A stretch of 64,000 nt of DNA from Cellulophaga sp. RHA19 (GCF_002813425.1 NZ_PHUL01000001.1:930001-994000), one strand, 5' to 3'; shown: positions 43,653 to 52,686, numbered from the stretch's first letter. Translations and numbers: made by a program. Notes: a model not told the origin generated them from the letters alone.

Positions 43653-45449
43653 TTAATCGTTAAGTTTTAACACAGCCATAAAAGCTTCTTGTGGTACTTC
43701 TACGTTACCAACCTGGCGCATACGTTTTTTACCTTTTTTCTGTTTTTCTAAAAGTTTACGCTTTCTAGATATATCACCACCATAACATTTAGCGGTAACA
43801 TCTTTACGTAATGCTTTTGTTGTTTCTCTAGAGATAATTTTTGCTCCAATAGCAGCTTGTATAGGAATATCAAACTGTTGTCTTGGGATTAACTCTTTTA
43901 ACTTCTCGCACATTTTTTTACCAATATGTACTGCATTGTCTGCGTGTATAAGAGCAGATAAAGCATCAACCGGTTGTGCATTTAATAAAATATCTACACG
44001 TACTAATTTAGAGGTACGCATACCAATTGGCGTATAATCAAAAGAGGCATATCCTTTAGAAACTGTTTTTAATCTATCATAAAAATCAAAAACAATTTCA
44101 GCAAGTGGCATATCAAAAGATAGCTCTACACGCTCTGGCGTTAAATACGTTTGGTTTGTAATTTGTCCTCGTTTTTCTATACATAAAGACATTACATTAC
44201 CAACAAAGTCCGACTTTGTAATAATTGTAGCCTTAATATATGGTTCCTCTACACGGTCTATACTAGATGGGTCTGGTAAGTCTGTAGGGTTATTAACAAT
44301 AAGAGGAATATCTGGGTCTTTACGTGTAAATGCGTGGTAACTAACGTTAGGTACAGTAGTAATTACAGTCATATTAAACTCGCGCTCCAGACGTTCTTGT
44401 ATAATCTCCATATGTAACATTCCTAAGAATCCACATCTAAAGCCAAAACCAAGTGCAGCACTACTTTCTGGTGCAAATACCAGTGAAGCATCATTTAGCT
44501 GTAATTTTTCCATTGAAGAACGTAATTCTTCAAACTCATCTGTATCTACAGGGTAAATACCAGCAAATACCATTGGTTTTACATCCTCAAAACCTGCAAT
44601 TGCATTTTTTGTTGGGTTAACAGAGTCTGTAATAGTATCACCAACTTTAACCTCACGAGCATCTTTAATACCTGTAATTAAGTAACCAACATCACCAGCT
44701 TTTACACTTTTCTTAATTACCTGCGTTAACTTTAAGGTACCAACCTCATCTGCAAAATAACTTTTATCTGTAGCTACAAATTTTATCTTTTGTCCTTTTT
44801 TAATTTCACCATTTATAACTCTAAAATAAGTTTCTACACCTCTAAAAGGATTATAAACAGAGTCAAAAACTAAAGCCTGTAAAGGTTCGTCTATTTCACC
44901 AACAGGCGCAGGAATACGTTCTATTACAGCAGCTAAAATATTATCTACACCAAAGCCGGTTTTACCACTTGCGTGTATTACATCTTCTGGAGCACAACCT
45001 AAAAGTTCTACAATATCATCTGTAACTTCTTCTGGGTTTGCACTAGGTAAATCTACTTTATTTAGAACCGGAATTATCTCTAAGTCGTTTTCTAAAGCAA
45101 GATATAAGTTAGATATAGTTTGTGCTTGTATACTTTGTGCAGCATCTACAATTAATAAAGCACCTTCACAAGCAGCAATAGATCTAGACACCTCGTAACT
45201 AAAATCTACGTGGCCAGGAGTGTCAATTAAATTTAAAACAAATTGTTCTCCTTTATATTCAAAGTCCATTTGTATGGCGTGCGATTTTATGGTAATACCA
45301 CGTTCTCGCTCCAAATCCATACTATCTAAAAGCTGATCTTGTTTTTCACGATCTGTTACAGAACCAGTATAGTCTAAAAGTCTATCTGCTAAGGTACTTT
45401 TACCGTGATCTATGTGTGCAATAATGCAAAAATTTCGAATATTCTTCAT
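43653..45449 (-). CDS. lepA: Elongation factor 4 (LepA GTPase)
   Basis: 598 residues, the standard length. The G1 motif is [14 protein letters not shown], with G2/G3 at [13 protein letters not shown] and DTPGHVDF, and G4 NKVD. Domains II, III, V and the LepA-specific C-terminal domain (about 485-598, [20 protein letters not shown]) follow. It is a ribosome-binding GTPase that affects translation under stress. It is a single-gene unit with its own -7 box. Confidence 0.97.
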   Translation of the reverse strand: MKNIRNFCIIAHIDHGKSTLADRLLDYTGSVTDREKQDQLLDSMDLERERGITIKSHAIQMDFEYKGEQFVLNLIDTPGHVDFSYEVSRSIAACEGALLIVDAAQSIQAQTISNLYLALENDLEIIPVLNKVDLPSANPEEVTDDIVELLGCAPEDVIHASGKTGFGVDNILAAVIERIPAPVGEIDEPLQALVFDSVYNPFRGVETYFRVINGEIKKGQKIKFVATDKSYFADEVGTLKLTQVIKKSVKAGDVGYLITGIKDAREVKVGDTITDSVNPTKNAIAGFEDVKPMVFAGIYPVDTDEFEELRSSMEKLQLNDASLVFAPESSAALGFGFRCGFLGMLHMEIIQERLEREFNMTVITTVPNVSYHAFTRKDPDIPLIVNNPTDLPDPSSIDRVEEPYIKATIITKSDFVGNVMSLCIEKRGQITNQTYLTPERVELSFDMPLAEIVFDFYDRLKTVSKGYASFDYTPIGMRTSKLVRVDILLNAQPVDALSALIHADNAVHIGKKMCEKLKELIPRQQFDIPIQAAIGAKIISRETTKALRKDVTAKCYGGDISRKRKLLEKQKKGKKRMRQVGNVEVPQEAFMAVLKLND

Positions 45450-45469
45450 ATATAGTACTAAAGTAGCTG

Positions 45470-45477
45470 CAAATATA
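45470..45477 (-). promoter_or_regulatory. Candidate -7 box for lepA
   Basis: On the minus strand this reads TATATTTG, an exact TAnnTTTG match, 20 bp before the lepA ATG. Confidence 0.55.
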
Positions 45478-45749
45478 GTTTATATTTTACAGGTTATAAG
45501 GGTCTAAGTTTAAAGCACATCTAAAATTAATTAAGAATTTTGCTTAATTATAGTTAAAAATGCAAATCAATATCAGTTTTATAAGGTTATAAGCTGCTTT
45601 TAACTTAAAAATATAGCTTAATGTAGTTTTATTTTTAAATAAATTTACATTTTAACTTACTTGTTTTCAGTGTTTAAGGGTTCGTTTTAAAAATTAAAAA
45701 ATCTATTTCAGACTTATTTACGTATCTACCTTAGAACAAAACAAAAATT
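45478..45749. other. AT-rich divergent intergenic region, lepA / OmpA lipoprotein
   Basis: No gene is seen. It holds one clear inverted repeat, TAATTAAG at 45528-45535 and CTTAATTA at 45543-45550 with a 7-bp spacer. No exact TAnnTTTG box was found for the OmpA gene, whose promoter is therefore unresolved. Confidence 0.4.
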
Positions 45750-46580
45750 ATGAAGAAAATATCATTAGCACTAGCTGCAGTAGTTTTATTGGGATCATGT
45801 GTTTCTAAAAAGAAATATGTAGAATTACAACAAGCTCACGGTGAAACTAAAAGTCAATTAACCAAGACTGCAGTAGAAAAGGAAGAGTTAGAAGCTAAAT
45901 TTGCTAAAATAGAAGCAAGAGTTGCTGATTATAATTCTAAAATAAACGCATTAACAGAAGATAACGATGCAAAATTAATTTCTGCAGATGGTGCAGTTAT
46001 TAGTAATAACGTTAAAGCTAAAATGCGCGAGACTTTAAAAAATGTTAGTCCAGAACAATTAATGGGTGCAAAAACACTTAAAGATTCTATGAACTTAGCA
46101 TTGTCTCATAACTTAAAAAAATCTATTGGTACAAATAGCTTAAACGAAGATGATGATATTGCAATTGATATTGATGATACAGTTGTTATGATTTCTATTT
46201 CTGATAAGTTATTATTTAACACTGCTAGCTACAACGTAAGCAACAAAGCAGATGCTATTTTACAAAAATTAGCAGACGTTATTAACTCTGAGCCAAGTAT
46301 TGAAGTTATGGTAGAAGGACACACAGATTCTAGATCTATTAGTACTCCTAAAGTAACAGATAACTGGGACTTAAGTGTATTAAGAGCAACATCTATTGTA
46401 CGTAAATTACAAACTAAATATAACGTAGCTCCAGAAAAATTAATTGCATCTGGTAGAAGTAGTTATATTCCTTTAGCGTCTAATGACACTAAAGAAGACA
46501 GAGCTAAAAACAGAAGAACACGTATTGTAATCTTACCTAACATAGATAAGTTTTTTGCATTAATGGCTTCTAACGAATAA
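45750..46580 (+). CDS. OmpA-family lipoprotein
   Basis: 276 residues with lipobox LLGSC near residue 17. A predicted coiled coil (about residues 22-75) follows, then an OmpA_C-like domain (about 150-265). Its peptidoglycan-binding motif is VEGHTDSRSIS, then DLSVLRATSIVRKL and the arginine-rich KNRRTRIVI. It probably tethers the outer membrane to peptidoglycan. It is a single gene ending at a strong hairpin. Confidence 0.95.
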   Translation: MKKISLALAAVVLLGSCVSKKKYVELQQAHGETKSQLTKTAVEKEELEAKFAKIEARVADYNSKINALTEDNDAKLISADGAVISNNVKAKMRETLKNVSPEQLMGAKTLKDSMNLALSHNLKKSIGTNSLNEDDDIAIDIDDTVVMISISDKLLFNTASYNVSNKADAILQKLADVINSEPSIEVMVEGHTDSRSISTPKVTDNWDLSVLRATSIVRKLQTKYNVAPEKLIASGRSSYIPLASNDTKEDRAKNRRTRIVILPNIDKFFALMASNE

Positions 46581-46612
46581 GCGATAACACTAGCTAACAA
46601 CTATAAATTGTT

Positions 46613-46647
46613 AAAGCGGAAATTCTTAATTGAATTTCCGCTTTTTT
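46613..46647 (+). terminator. Rho-independent terminator after the OmpA lipoprotein
   Basis: Arms 46613-46625 (AAAGCGGAAATTC) and 46632-46644 pair around a 6-nt loop and run into T's. It may also serve the convergent minus-strand operon. Confidence 0.88.
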
Positions 46648-46652
46648 TATGT

Positions 46653-46874
46653 TTAAAAACTAGGAACGCTACAAAGTCCAATACCAACAACCAAGTATAC
46701 ACCCGCTATTATAAAAAGTGTTTTGGCTGTTTTGGGTTTCTTTTTACGTAAAAATAAGCCTACTGTTATACAAATTATTGCAGGTGATAATAACGCTAAA
46801 ATAATAAGTATTATAAGGGTTAGGTAGTCACCATTGCCGTTGGGACTTTGATTTAACAGTATTGCATTTATCAT
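46653..46874 (-). CDS. Small two-helix membrane protein A
   Basis: 73 residues with two membrane segments (LIILIILALLSPAIICITVG and TLFIIAGVYLVVGIGLCSV) separated by a basic turn KKKPKTAK. No family is recognised. It resembles the neighbouring 71-residue protein in length, layout and the C-terminal GVYLxxxIGxC stretch, so the two look like paralogues. It is the last gene of the radical SAM/Lgt-like operon. Confidence 0.7.
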   Translation of the reverse strand: MINAILLNQSPNGNGDYLTLIILIILALLSPAIICITVGLFLRKKKPKTAKTLFIIAGVYLVVGIGLCSVPSF

Positions 46875-46887
46875 CTATACTATTTAT

Positions 46888-47103
46888 TTAATACCCTGTC
46901 ATCATTGCACCACAAACACCCAGACTTATAAGCAGGTAAACGCCAGTTAAAATAAAAAATATTTTAGCTGCTTTTTTCTTTTTTTGCCCTAGCATTACAA
47001 AAGCAATAATTAAAAATAACAATGCAGGGCCAAACATAATTAGCACTATTAAAATTACCAAGCCACCAAGGCCACCCACCTCTAAAGGTAATAACTGTAT
47101 CAT
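46888..47103 (-). CDS. Small two-helix membrane protein B
   Basis: 71 residues. Membrane segments are LVILIVLIMFGPALLFLIIA and FFILTGVYLLISLGVCGAMM, with a KKKKAAK turn between. Function is unknown. It overlaps the radical SAM stop by 4 bp (start inside the preceding gene's end) and is followed 13 bp later by its likely paralogue. The tight packing suggests these small proteins work with the enzymes encoded upstream. Confidence 0.75.
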   Translation of the reverse strand: MIQLLPLEVGGLGGLVILIVLIMFGPALLFLIIAFVMLGQKKKKAAKIFFILTGVYLLISLGVCGAMMTGY

Positions 47104-48494
47104 GCGTTTTCTTTTTGTAGTTCTTTAAGTCGGTCTATTTTATCATCTCTATAAAAGAGGTTCATAGTCTCAAAAGGGATAATTTTATAATCTTTATTTA
47201 CAATGTGTACACAAGATTTTTTAATGGCACGTACATCAAAATTATGTGCATCTATAAATTGCATAATTATTATTCTAAAAAGGTTGTCATATCCTAGTTC
47301 TGGCGCATCAATCTCTGGCAAGCAACACATAATAGATTTTAAATTTTCTGAGGCCTTATCTACAGAGTTTCCTGTGCTAAACAGCTCTATCATTTTACCG
47401 TGTAAAGCTTCATCTTGCTCATAAATAATGGTGTTTTTACCTTCGTTTAGTAAATCATCTGGATTTATATAACGTGTTAACGGGCTAACCTCATCACCTA
47501 GTTTTAAAGCATAAGCCATAACCAAAGCATCTGGGTTACAAGGAACCGGAATTAAATCATCTGGTTCAAAAATTGGAGACTGCTCTAAAATATTACGGCG
47601 TACTTCTGTAAGTGTAATTCTATTTTCATCAACCTCAAAATTCTCTAACCTACCAGCAATTTGTGTTGGCTGAAAAGTAACACCCCTAACACACTTTTGT
47701 TTTAAGGCAAAATCTATGGTTTTACCCATTTCGTGGTCGTTTAACCCTTTTTGCAGTGTAACTACCAAAGTTGTAGCTAAATTTAACTTGTTAAGGTTTT
47801 CTATGGCTTTTAAGCGTGTATCTGCTAAGTCTGCACCTCTAAGGGTTTGTAATACATTATTGTCTAAAGAATCAAACTGCAAATAAATTTCAAAATCTGG
47901 TGCGTACGTTGCTAATTTTTCTGCAAAAGCAACATCTTTAGCAATTTTAATACCGTTTGTATTTACCATTAAATGTCTAATGGGTAAAGACTTGGCATAG
48001 TCCATAATTTCAAAAAAATTAGGGTGTATAGTAGGCTCACCACCACTAATTTGTACCACATCTGGCTCACCTTCATTCTTTACAATAACATCTAACATTT
48101 TTTTAATTTCCTCCAATGTTCTGTGTCTGCCATATGTTGGCGAAGAACCTGCGTAGCAAGTAGGACAAGTAAGGTTGCAACGGTCTGTAACCTCTACAAC
48201 GGTTAAACAAGAGTGTTGTTCATGATCTGGACACAAACCACAGTCGTACGGGCAACCATAATGCGTTTGCGTGTTAAATGTTTTAGGATACTCAGACGCT
48301 TTATTGTAGTTTCTTATATTTTTATAATACTCAATATCATCAGCAATTAAAACCTTAGACCTACCGTGTTCTTTACAGTTTTTAAGCATATACACCTTAT
48401 CATTCTCAAAAACAATTTTAGCATCTACGCGCCTTAAACAATCTGGACAAAGGCTTAATGTAAAATCATAATAAGTGTAATTTTTTTGCGACAT
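47100..48494 (-). CDS. Radical SAM enzyme resembling tetraether synthase (MJ0619-like)
   Basis: 464 residues. The radical SAM motif is TDRCNLTCPTC (CxxxCxxC, about residues 107-115). It is preceded by an unusual N-terminal cysteine region (LCPDCLRRVDA, NCKEHG, YGCPYDCGLCPDHEQHSC) that probably binds extra metal centres. Next come VVQISGGEPTIHPNFFEI, LMVNTNGIKIA and GVTFQPTQIAGRLE. This whole layout matches the MJ0619/Tes family, which in archaea joins lipid chains. Archaeal isoprenoid lipids are not expected here, so the substrate must differ. It overlaps the Lgt-like gene by 29 bp. Confidence 0.85.
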   Translation of the reverse strand: MSQKNYTYYDFTLSLCPDCLRRVDAKIVFENDKVYMLKNCKEHGRSKVLIADDIEYYKNIRNYNKASEYPKTFNTQTHYGCPYDCGLCPDHEQHSCLTVVEVTDRCNLTCPTCYAGSSPTYGRHRTLEEIKKMLDVIVKNEGEPDVVQISGGEPTIHPNFFEIMDYAKSLPIRHLMVNTNGIKIAKDVAFAEKLATYAPDFEIYLQFDSLDNNVLQTLRGADLADTRLKAIENLNKLNLATTLVVTLQKGLNDHEMGKTIDFALKQKCVRGVTFQPTQIAGRLENFEVDENRITLTEVRRNILEQSPIFEPDDLIPVPCNPDALVMAYALKLGDEVSPLTRYINPDDLLNEGKNTIIYEQDEALHGKMIELFSTGNSVDKASENLKSIMCCLPEIDAPELGYDNLFRIIIMQFIDAHNFDVRAIKKSCVHIVNKDYKIIPFETMNLFYRDDKIDRLKELQKENA

Positions 48495-49239
48495 ATAAGA
48501 GTGTTTTGCAGATGAATTTATAATAGTATAAAAAACAAATTACGCATAAATATTGAATACTACTTAGTCCTAATATTAGAAACTCATTTGGTTTTAAAAA
48601 TTCAATACAAAAACGAAATAAGAAGTACGCAATCATAAAAAACTTAAAATAACTACCGTTCTCTATACTTATTTTTTTATTCTGATGTGTTTTTAGAGCG
48701 ATAAAGAGTAGTATTAAAAACACAACTTCATACAGCGCAATAGGGTGCCTTAGAACGCCATCACCTAAATCTAAACCAAAGATTGAAGAAGTTTGCACAC
48801 CATAAGTAAACTCTTTAATACCAGATAAAAAACAACCAATACGGCCTATAATTATACCTACAATTATAGGTAGTGTAAACAAATCGCCAGAAGACGTTTT
48901 CTCTCCAATTATTTTTTTAGCAATTTCTACCCCTAATAATCCACCAAATAAACCACCCATTATAGTTTTATTGTTTACAATAGCAATAAAACCTTGTGTA
49001 GCGTGCAATGGAGGGTTTTCTAAAAAACCTATAAGCCTAGATAAAAATAGCGCACCAAAAACAGCACCTATTAGTATAGATAATCTATTTAAGCTACTAA
49101 TTGCATCTGTACTATTTTTACGTAGAAAAACGTAATATCTAAAGCCAATAAAAAATGCCAAATACTCTAAAATAAGGTGTACGTTTAAGTGGTAACCAAA
49201 AACCACAGGCTCATAAGGCAGTAAAAATTGTAATGGCAT
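48466..49239 (-). CDS. Divergent prolipoprotein diacylglyceryl transferase-like membrane protein
   Basis: 258 residues from the ATG at 49239, with about seven membrane helices. It contains GRIGCFLSGIKEFTYG, which aligns with the Lgt signature GRxGNFxNxE. The signature Arg is kept, but the usual Asn residues are Cys and Ser. HPIALYEV (Lgt HPTQLYE-like) and FRFCIEFLK (FxxEFxR-like) also fit. It therefore looks like an Lgt paralogue with altered chemistry. A start at 49377 is possible but would run 79 bp into dusB on the other strand, so the internal Met is preferred. It is the first gene of the operon with the radical SAM enzyme. Confidence 0.75.
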   Translation of the reverse strand: MPLQFLLPYEPVVFGYHLNVHLILEYLAFFIGFRYYVFLRKNSTDAISSLNRLSILIGAVFGALFLSRLIGFLENPPLHATQGFIAIVNNKTIMGGLFGGLLGVEIAKKIIGEKTSSGDLFTLPIIVGIIIGRIGCFLSGIKEFTYGVQTSSIFGLDLGDGVLRHPIALYEVVFLILLFIALKTHQNKKISIENGSYFKFFMIAYFLFRFCIEFLKPNEFLILGLSSIQYLCVICFLYYYKFICKTLLYVAKKLHLL

Positions 49240-49286
49240 AAGGCTAAGATAGAATGTTTTCTGTTTTTTAGGTAGCGGATATGTTG

Positions 49287-49294
49287 TAAATTTG
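49287..49294 (+). promoter_or_regulatory. -7 box directly before dusB
   Basis: TAAATTTG, an exact TAnnTTTG match, ends only 4 bp before the dusB ATG, so transcription should start at or next to the start codon. Confidence 0.6.
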
Positions 49295-49298
49295 CCAA

Positions 49299-50291
49299 AT
49301 GCCAAAAATAGGAGACATACAGTTACCAGAATTTCCGTTGTTGTTAGCACCAATGGAAGATGTAAGCGACCCACCATTTAGAGCTTTGTGTAAAGAACAA
49401 GGAGCAGATGTTGTGTATACAGAGTTTATTTCATCAGAAGGTTTAATACGTGACGCTGCAAAAAGCGTTATGAAATTAGATATTTATGAGAAAGAACGAC
49501 CTGTAGGAATTCAAATTTTTGGTGCAAACTTAGATTCTATGTTGCGCTCTGTAGAGATTGTAGAAAAATCTAACCCAGATATTATAGACATTAACTTTGG
49601 TTGCCCTGTAAAAAAGGTAGTAAGTAAAGGTGCTGGTGCAGGTATTTTAAAAGACATAGATTTAATGGTAAAGCTTACCGATGCAATGGTAAAGCATACC
49701 AAATTACCTGTTACGGTAAAAACCCGCTTAGGTTGGGATGCAGACTCTATAAAAATTGTTGAGGTTGCAGAACGTTTACAAGATGTAGGCTGTGCTGCAA
49801 TAGCAATACACGGCAGAACCAGAGTACAAATGTATAAAGGTAATGCAGACTGGAAACCTATAGCACAGGTTAAAAATAACCAGCGTATGCATATACCTGT
49901 TTTTGGCAATGGTGATGTAGACTCTCCTGAAGCTGCTGTAAAAATGAGAGATGAATACGGTTTAGATGGTGCAATGATTGGTAGAGCAAGTATTGGTTAT
50001 CCGTGGTTTTTTAATGAGGTTAAACACTTTATAAAAACAGGAGAACACAAAGCACCACCAACAATGCAAGAACGCGTAGACGCTGCTCGTAGACACTTAC
50101 AAATGTCTATAGATTGGAAAGGAGAAAAACTAGGTGTTTTTGAAACCCGTAGGCATTATACCAACTATTTTAAAGGAATACCAGATTTTAAACAGTACCG
50201 TATGAAAATGGTAACTAGTGACGACTCTGTAGATGTTTTTGCTACTTTTGATGAGGTTTTAGATAAGTTTGGTGATCATCAGTTTTCTTAA
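49299..50291 (+). CDS. dusB: tRNA-dihydrouridine synthase
   Basis: 330 residues, TIM-barrel FMN enzyme reducing uridines in tRNA D-loops with NAD(P)H. Family features are LLLAPMEDVSDPPFRALCKE at the N-terminus, the substrate-binding Cys loop DINFGCPVKKVVSKGAGAGI, VTVKTRLGW, IAIHGRTRVQMYKG and MIGRASIGYPWFF. Length and motif order fit DusB. It is preceded by an apparently leaderless promoter and lies divergent from the Lgt-like gene. Confidence 0.95.
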   Translation: MPKIGDIQLPEFPLLLAPMEDVSDPPFRALCKEQGADVVYTEFISSEGLIRDAAKSVMKLDIYEKERPVGIQIFGANLDSMLRSVEIVEKSNPDIIDINFGCPVKKVVSKGAGAGILKDIDLMVKLTDAMVKHTKLPVTVKTRLGWDADSIKIVEVAERLQDVGCAAIAIHGRTRVQMYKGNADWKPIAQVKNNQRMHIPVFGNGDVDSPEAAVKMRDEYGLDGAMIGRASIGYPWFFNEVKHFIKTGEHKAPPTMQERVDAARRHLQMSIDWKGEKLGVFETRRHYTNYFKGIPDFKQYRMKMVTSDDSVDVFATFDEVLDKFGDHQFS

Positions 50292-50392
50292 TCTAAAGTA
50301 TTAACTAATAGCACTTTTAATTTTTATTTTAAATACTTAGAAAGTAGTATAAGGTGTAGCTTTTTGTTATGTACAGACCTAAAATAAGTGTT

Positions 50393-51601
50393 TTATTGTG
50401 TAATTAATTTTTTACTAATTCTACTACTTGCAATTTTAGCAGATATTAATCCTAGTACAATAATAGTAGCTAAAACAATAACAACGTTTAGTAGTTTATA
50501 CTCTACTGGGTATGCTAAAAAAGCATTTATTTTAAGCCATCCAAAAGCAAGTTGAGACCATATAAGTAATGATCCTATAAAAACACCAACCAGACCACCA
50601 ATACTGGTAACAAGTGTGCCTTGTACAAAATAAATTTTGCGCAACTCCTTAATAGTAGCCCCAAGGTAGTATAATGTTTTAGAGTTTTCTTTTTTATCTA
50701 AAATCATCATAATAATTGCACCTACAACATTAAATAAGGCAATTATAAGCACTAATGTAAAAATTAGGTATGTAGCTAAGTTTTCTGTGTTTAGCATACG
50801 GTGTAAGGTGCTATTTTGTTCTTGTCTGTCTTTTAAAATTACATTTTGATTAAAAACAGCAGCAATTTCTTTTTTAATACTGCCAATATCTTTAGAACCA
50901 TCAATCTTAAAATTTATAGCAGAAATCTGTAAGCTATCTTTTTCTAGTAGTTTTTGTACAACTGGTAAACTTGTAAAAAGATACTTTTTATCTAAGTCCT
51001 CTGCAACATTATACATACCACTAACTACAACATTATGTTGGTTATATGGCGTTTTATTAAATCCGCCTTGGTTAACAGCACCTTTTTTAGGTTTTGGCAC
51101 CAATATTTGCAACGGACTTCTGTAATTATTAACTGTTAAGCCTAGTAAATTAGCAATACCAATACCTACTACACCCCTTTGGCTGTCTAGTAACCACTCA
51201 CCAAAGTACAAAGTACTATCTACGCTTGTAACTTTGTTATAATTGCTATCTACACCTTTAATGTAGCCAATATGGCTTTTTTCGTTATGTAAAAAGTATA
51301 CCTTTTCTTCTAGTTCTTTAGAAAAAGAAAGTACACCTTCTATATTATGTAATTTGGTTTCTTGTTTTGGTAAAACCGATATAAATTTTCCGGTTAATGG
51401 AGAAGCTTTTAAGTCAGGATCAAAACTTTCACTAAAGCTAAGGCTATACGTTTTTAATCCGGCAAAGCCAGATAATACAATAAAAAGCGCTGCAGAACCA
51501 ATAACAATTACTAAAAATGTAATAAAATTGATAATGTTTACAGCGTTTTGACTGCTTTTAGAACGTACATATCGCTTAGCGATGTATAGCGGAAAATTCA
51601 A
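50393..51601 (-). CDS. LolC/LolE-type ABC transporter permease
   Basis: 402 residues: N-terminal helix after LYIAKRYVRSKSSQNAVNII, a large periplasmic MacB_PCD-like domain (about residues 45-250), and three C-terminal helices of the FtsX type (about 275-395). The N-terminal opening is typical of lipoprotein-releasing permeases. No ATPase gene is adjacent. It follows rbfA by 2 bp on the minus strand and is probably cotranscribed with it. Confidence 0.9.
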   Translation of the reverse strand: MNFPLYIAKRYVRSKSSQNAVNIINFITFLVIVIGSAALFIVLSGFAGLKTYSLSFSESFDPDLKASPLTGKFISVLPKQETKLHNIEGVLSFSKELEEKVYFLHNEKSHIGYIKGVDSNYNKVTSVDSTLYFGEWLLDSQRGVVGIGIANLLGLTVNNYRSPLQILVPKPKKGAVNQGGFNKTPYNQHNVVVSGMYNVAEDLDKKYLFTSLPVVQKLLEKDSLQISAINFKIDGSKDIGSIKKEIAAVFNQNVILKDRQEQNSTLHRMLNTENLATYLIFTLVLIIALFNVVGAIIMMILDKKENSKTLYYLGATIKELRKIYFVQGTLVTSIGGLVGVFIGSLLIWSQLAFGWLKINAFLAYPVEYKLLNVVIVLATIIVLGLISAKIASSRISKKLITQ

Positions 51602-51603
51602 TC

Positions 51604-51996
51604 TTAAGATTTTTTTCTGCGTTCTAGTAAATCTGGATTTTCTATAGGGTTATCCTCTCCCTTTAAAGATTTTTCTATACCGTCTATGTACTCTAAAGAA
51701 TCGTCTATAAAAAATAGCAATTCTGGTACACGACGCAATTGGTTTTTGGTACGTTGTGCAAGTTCATGTTTTATTAATGGTTGGTTAGATCGTATACCTT
51801 CTAAAAGTTCGTCTGCATTTTTATGCGGAAAAATACTAATATATACTTTAGCTATAGATAAATCTGTAGTAACAACCACCTTAGAAACAGATATAAGTGT
51901 ACCACGCAAACCACCATCAATCACCGCGCGTTGTAAGATATCTGCGATATCTTTTTGTATTACGCCTCCTATTTTTTTCTGTCTTTGAGTTTCCAT
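51604..51996 (-). CDS. rbfA: Ribosome-binding factor A
   Basis: 130 residues from the ATG at 51996. It matures the 16S rRNA 5' helix in the 30S subunit. KKIGGVIQKDIADILQR, VSKVVVTTDLSIAKVYIS and LAQRTKNQLRRVPELLFFID match the single KH-like domain of RbfA. A longer frame from a TTG at 52011 is rejected because that codon lies inside the promoter -7 box. The LolC/E-type permease gene follows 2 bp later. Confidence 0.95.
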   Translation of the reverse strand: METQRQKKIGGVIQKDIADILQRAVIDGGLRGTLISVSKVVVTTDLSIAKVYISIFPHKNADELLEGIRSNQPLIKHELAQRTKNQLRRVPELLFFIDDSLEYIDGIEKSLKGEDNPIENPDLLERRKKS

Positions 51997-52000
51997 AGGG

Positions 52001-52008
52001 CAAAAGTA
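52001..52008 (-). promoter_or_regulatory. -7 box directly before rbfA
   Basis: The minus strand reads TACTTTTG, an exact TAnnTTTG match, 4 bp upstream of the ATG. It fixes the gene start and predicts a leaderless transcript. Confidence 0.6.
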
Positions 52009-52111
52009 CAATTTATATTATTAGAGTCCTATACCTTAGCCTAGTATCCTAGGGGATTAGCTAAAAGATTAATTGTTGTAATTTTAGCCTTTATACTTTT
52101 AAAGATAGATT

Positions 52112-52525
52112 ATGCAAAAAATAGAACATATAGGAATAGCAGTTAAAGATTTAAAAGCGTCTAATTTGCTGTTTGAAAAATTGTTGGGCACACCAAGTTA
52201 TAAAGAAGAAGAAGTAGCGTCTGAGGGTGTTAAAACCTCTTTTTTTATGCAAGGCCCAAATAAAATTGAACTGTTAGAGGCAACTAAAGAAGATAGCCCT
52301 ATTGCAAAATTTATAGCTAAAAAAGGCGAAGGTGTACACCATATAGCATTTGCAGTAGATGATATTGTTGCAGAAATTGCACGTTTAAAAGCCGAAGGTT
52401 TTGTGGTTTTAAACGAAACACCTAAAAAAGGTGCAGATAATAAACTAGTTGCTTTTTTACATCCAAAGGGTACAAACGGCACATTAATAGAGCTTTGCCA
52501 AGAAGCACCAGCACCATTAAAATAA
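52112..52525 (+). CDS. mce: Methylmalonyl-CoA epimerase
   Basis: 137 residues of the VOC (glyoxalase-like) fold. IEHIGIAVKDLKASNLLFEK, FFMQGPNKIELLEAT, VHHIAFAVDDI and the ending NGTLIELCQ place the metal-binding His/Gln/Glu residues of methylmalonyl-CoA epimerase, which converts the (S) to the (R) epimer in propionyl-CoA metabolism. It is a single gene next to the tRNA used as an integration site. Confidence 0.93.
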   Translation: MQKIEHIGIAVKDLKASNLLFEKLLGTPSYKEEEVASEGVKTSFFMQGPNKIELLEATKEDSPIAKFIAKKGEGVHHIAFAVDDIVAEIARLKAEGFVVLNETPKKGADNKLVAFLHPKGTNGTLIELCQEAPAPLK

Positions 52526-52575
52526 AAAAGTTAATATAACTACAATCTTCTTTTGGATTGTAACAAAATAAATAG

Positions 52576-52583
52576 TAATATTG
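52576..52583 (+). promoter_or_regulatory. Candidate promoter of the CAU tRNA
   Basis: TAATATTG (one mismatch to TAnnTTTG) lies 15 bp before the tRNA. A TTG at 52553-52555, 20 bp upstream of the box, could serve as the -33 element. Confidence 0.45.
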
Positions 52584-52598
52584 CATCCGCAATTTGCG

Positions 52599-52672
52599 GG
52601 TCCTATAGCTCAGCTGGTTAGAGCACCTGACTCATAATCAGGGGGTCCATGGTTCGAGCCCATGTGGGACCA
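52599..52672 (+). tRNA. tRNA with CAU anticodon (Ile2 or elongator Met)
   Basis: Cloverleaf: acceptor GGTCCTA/TGGGACC with A73, D arm with AGCTGGTTAGAGC, anticodon stem CCTGA/TCAGG around CTCATAA with CAT at 52633-52635, and T arm CATGG-TTCGAGC-CCATG. A CAU anticodon outside the initiator means elongator Met or Ile2 (lysidine-modified); sequence alone does not decide, though Ile2 seems likelier. Its 3' end is the attachment site of the downstream element. Confidence 0.9.
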
Positions 52673-52673
52673 C
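52661..52673 (+). repeat. attL core (tRNA 3' end)
   Basis: CATGTGGGACCAC, covering part of the T arm and acceptor 3' strand of the CAU tRNA plus one base, is repeated exactly at 59812-59824. It marks the left end of an integrated element. Confidence 0.85.
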
Positions 52674-52686
52674 TTTTAACATTGCT

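Noticed and set aside
49240..49377. Longer start for the Lgt-like protein at 49377
   Set aside because: It would run 79 bp into dusB on the opposite strand and across the dusB promoter; the Met at 49239 leads straight into the conserved membrane domain.
51997..52011. TTG at 52011 as rbfA start
   Set aside because: The TTG lies at the edge of the TACTTTTG promoter box; the conserved protein begins at the ATG at 51996.
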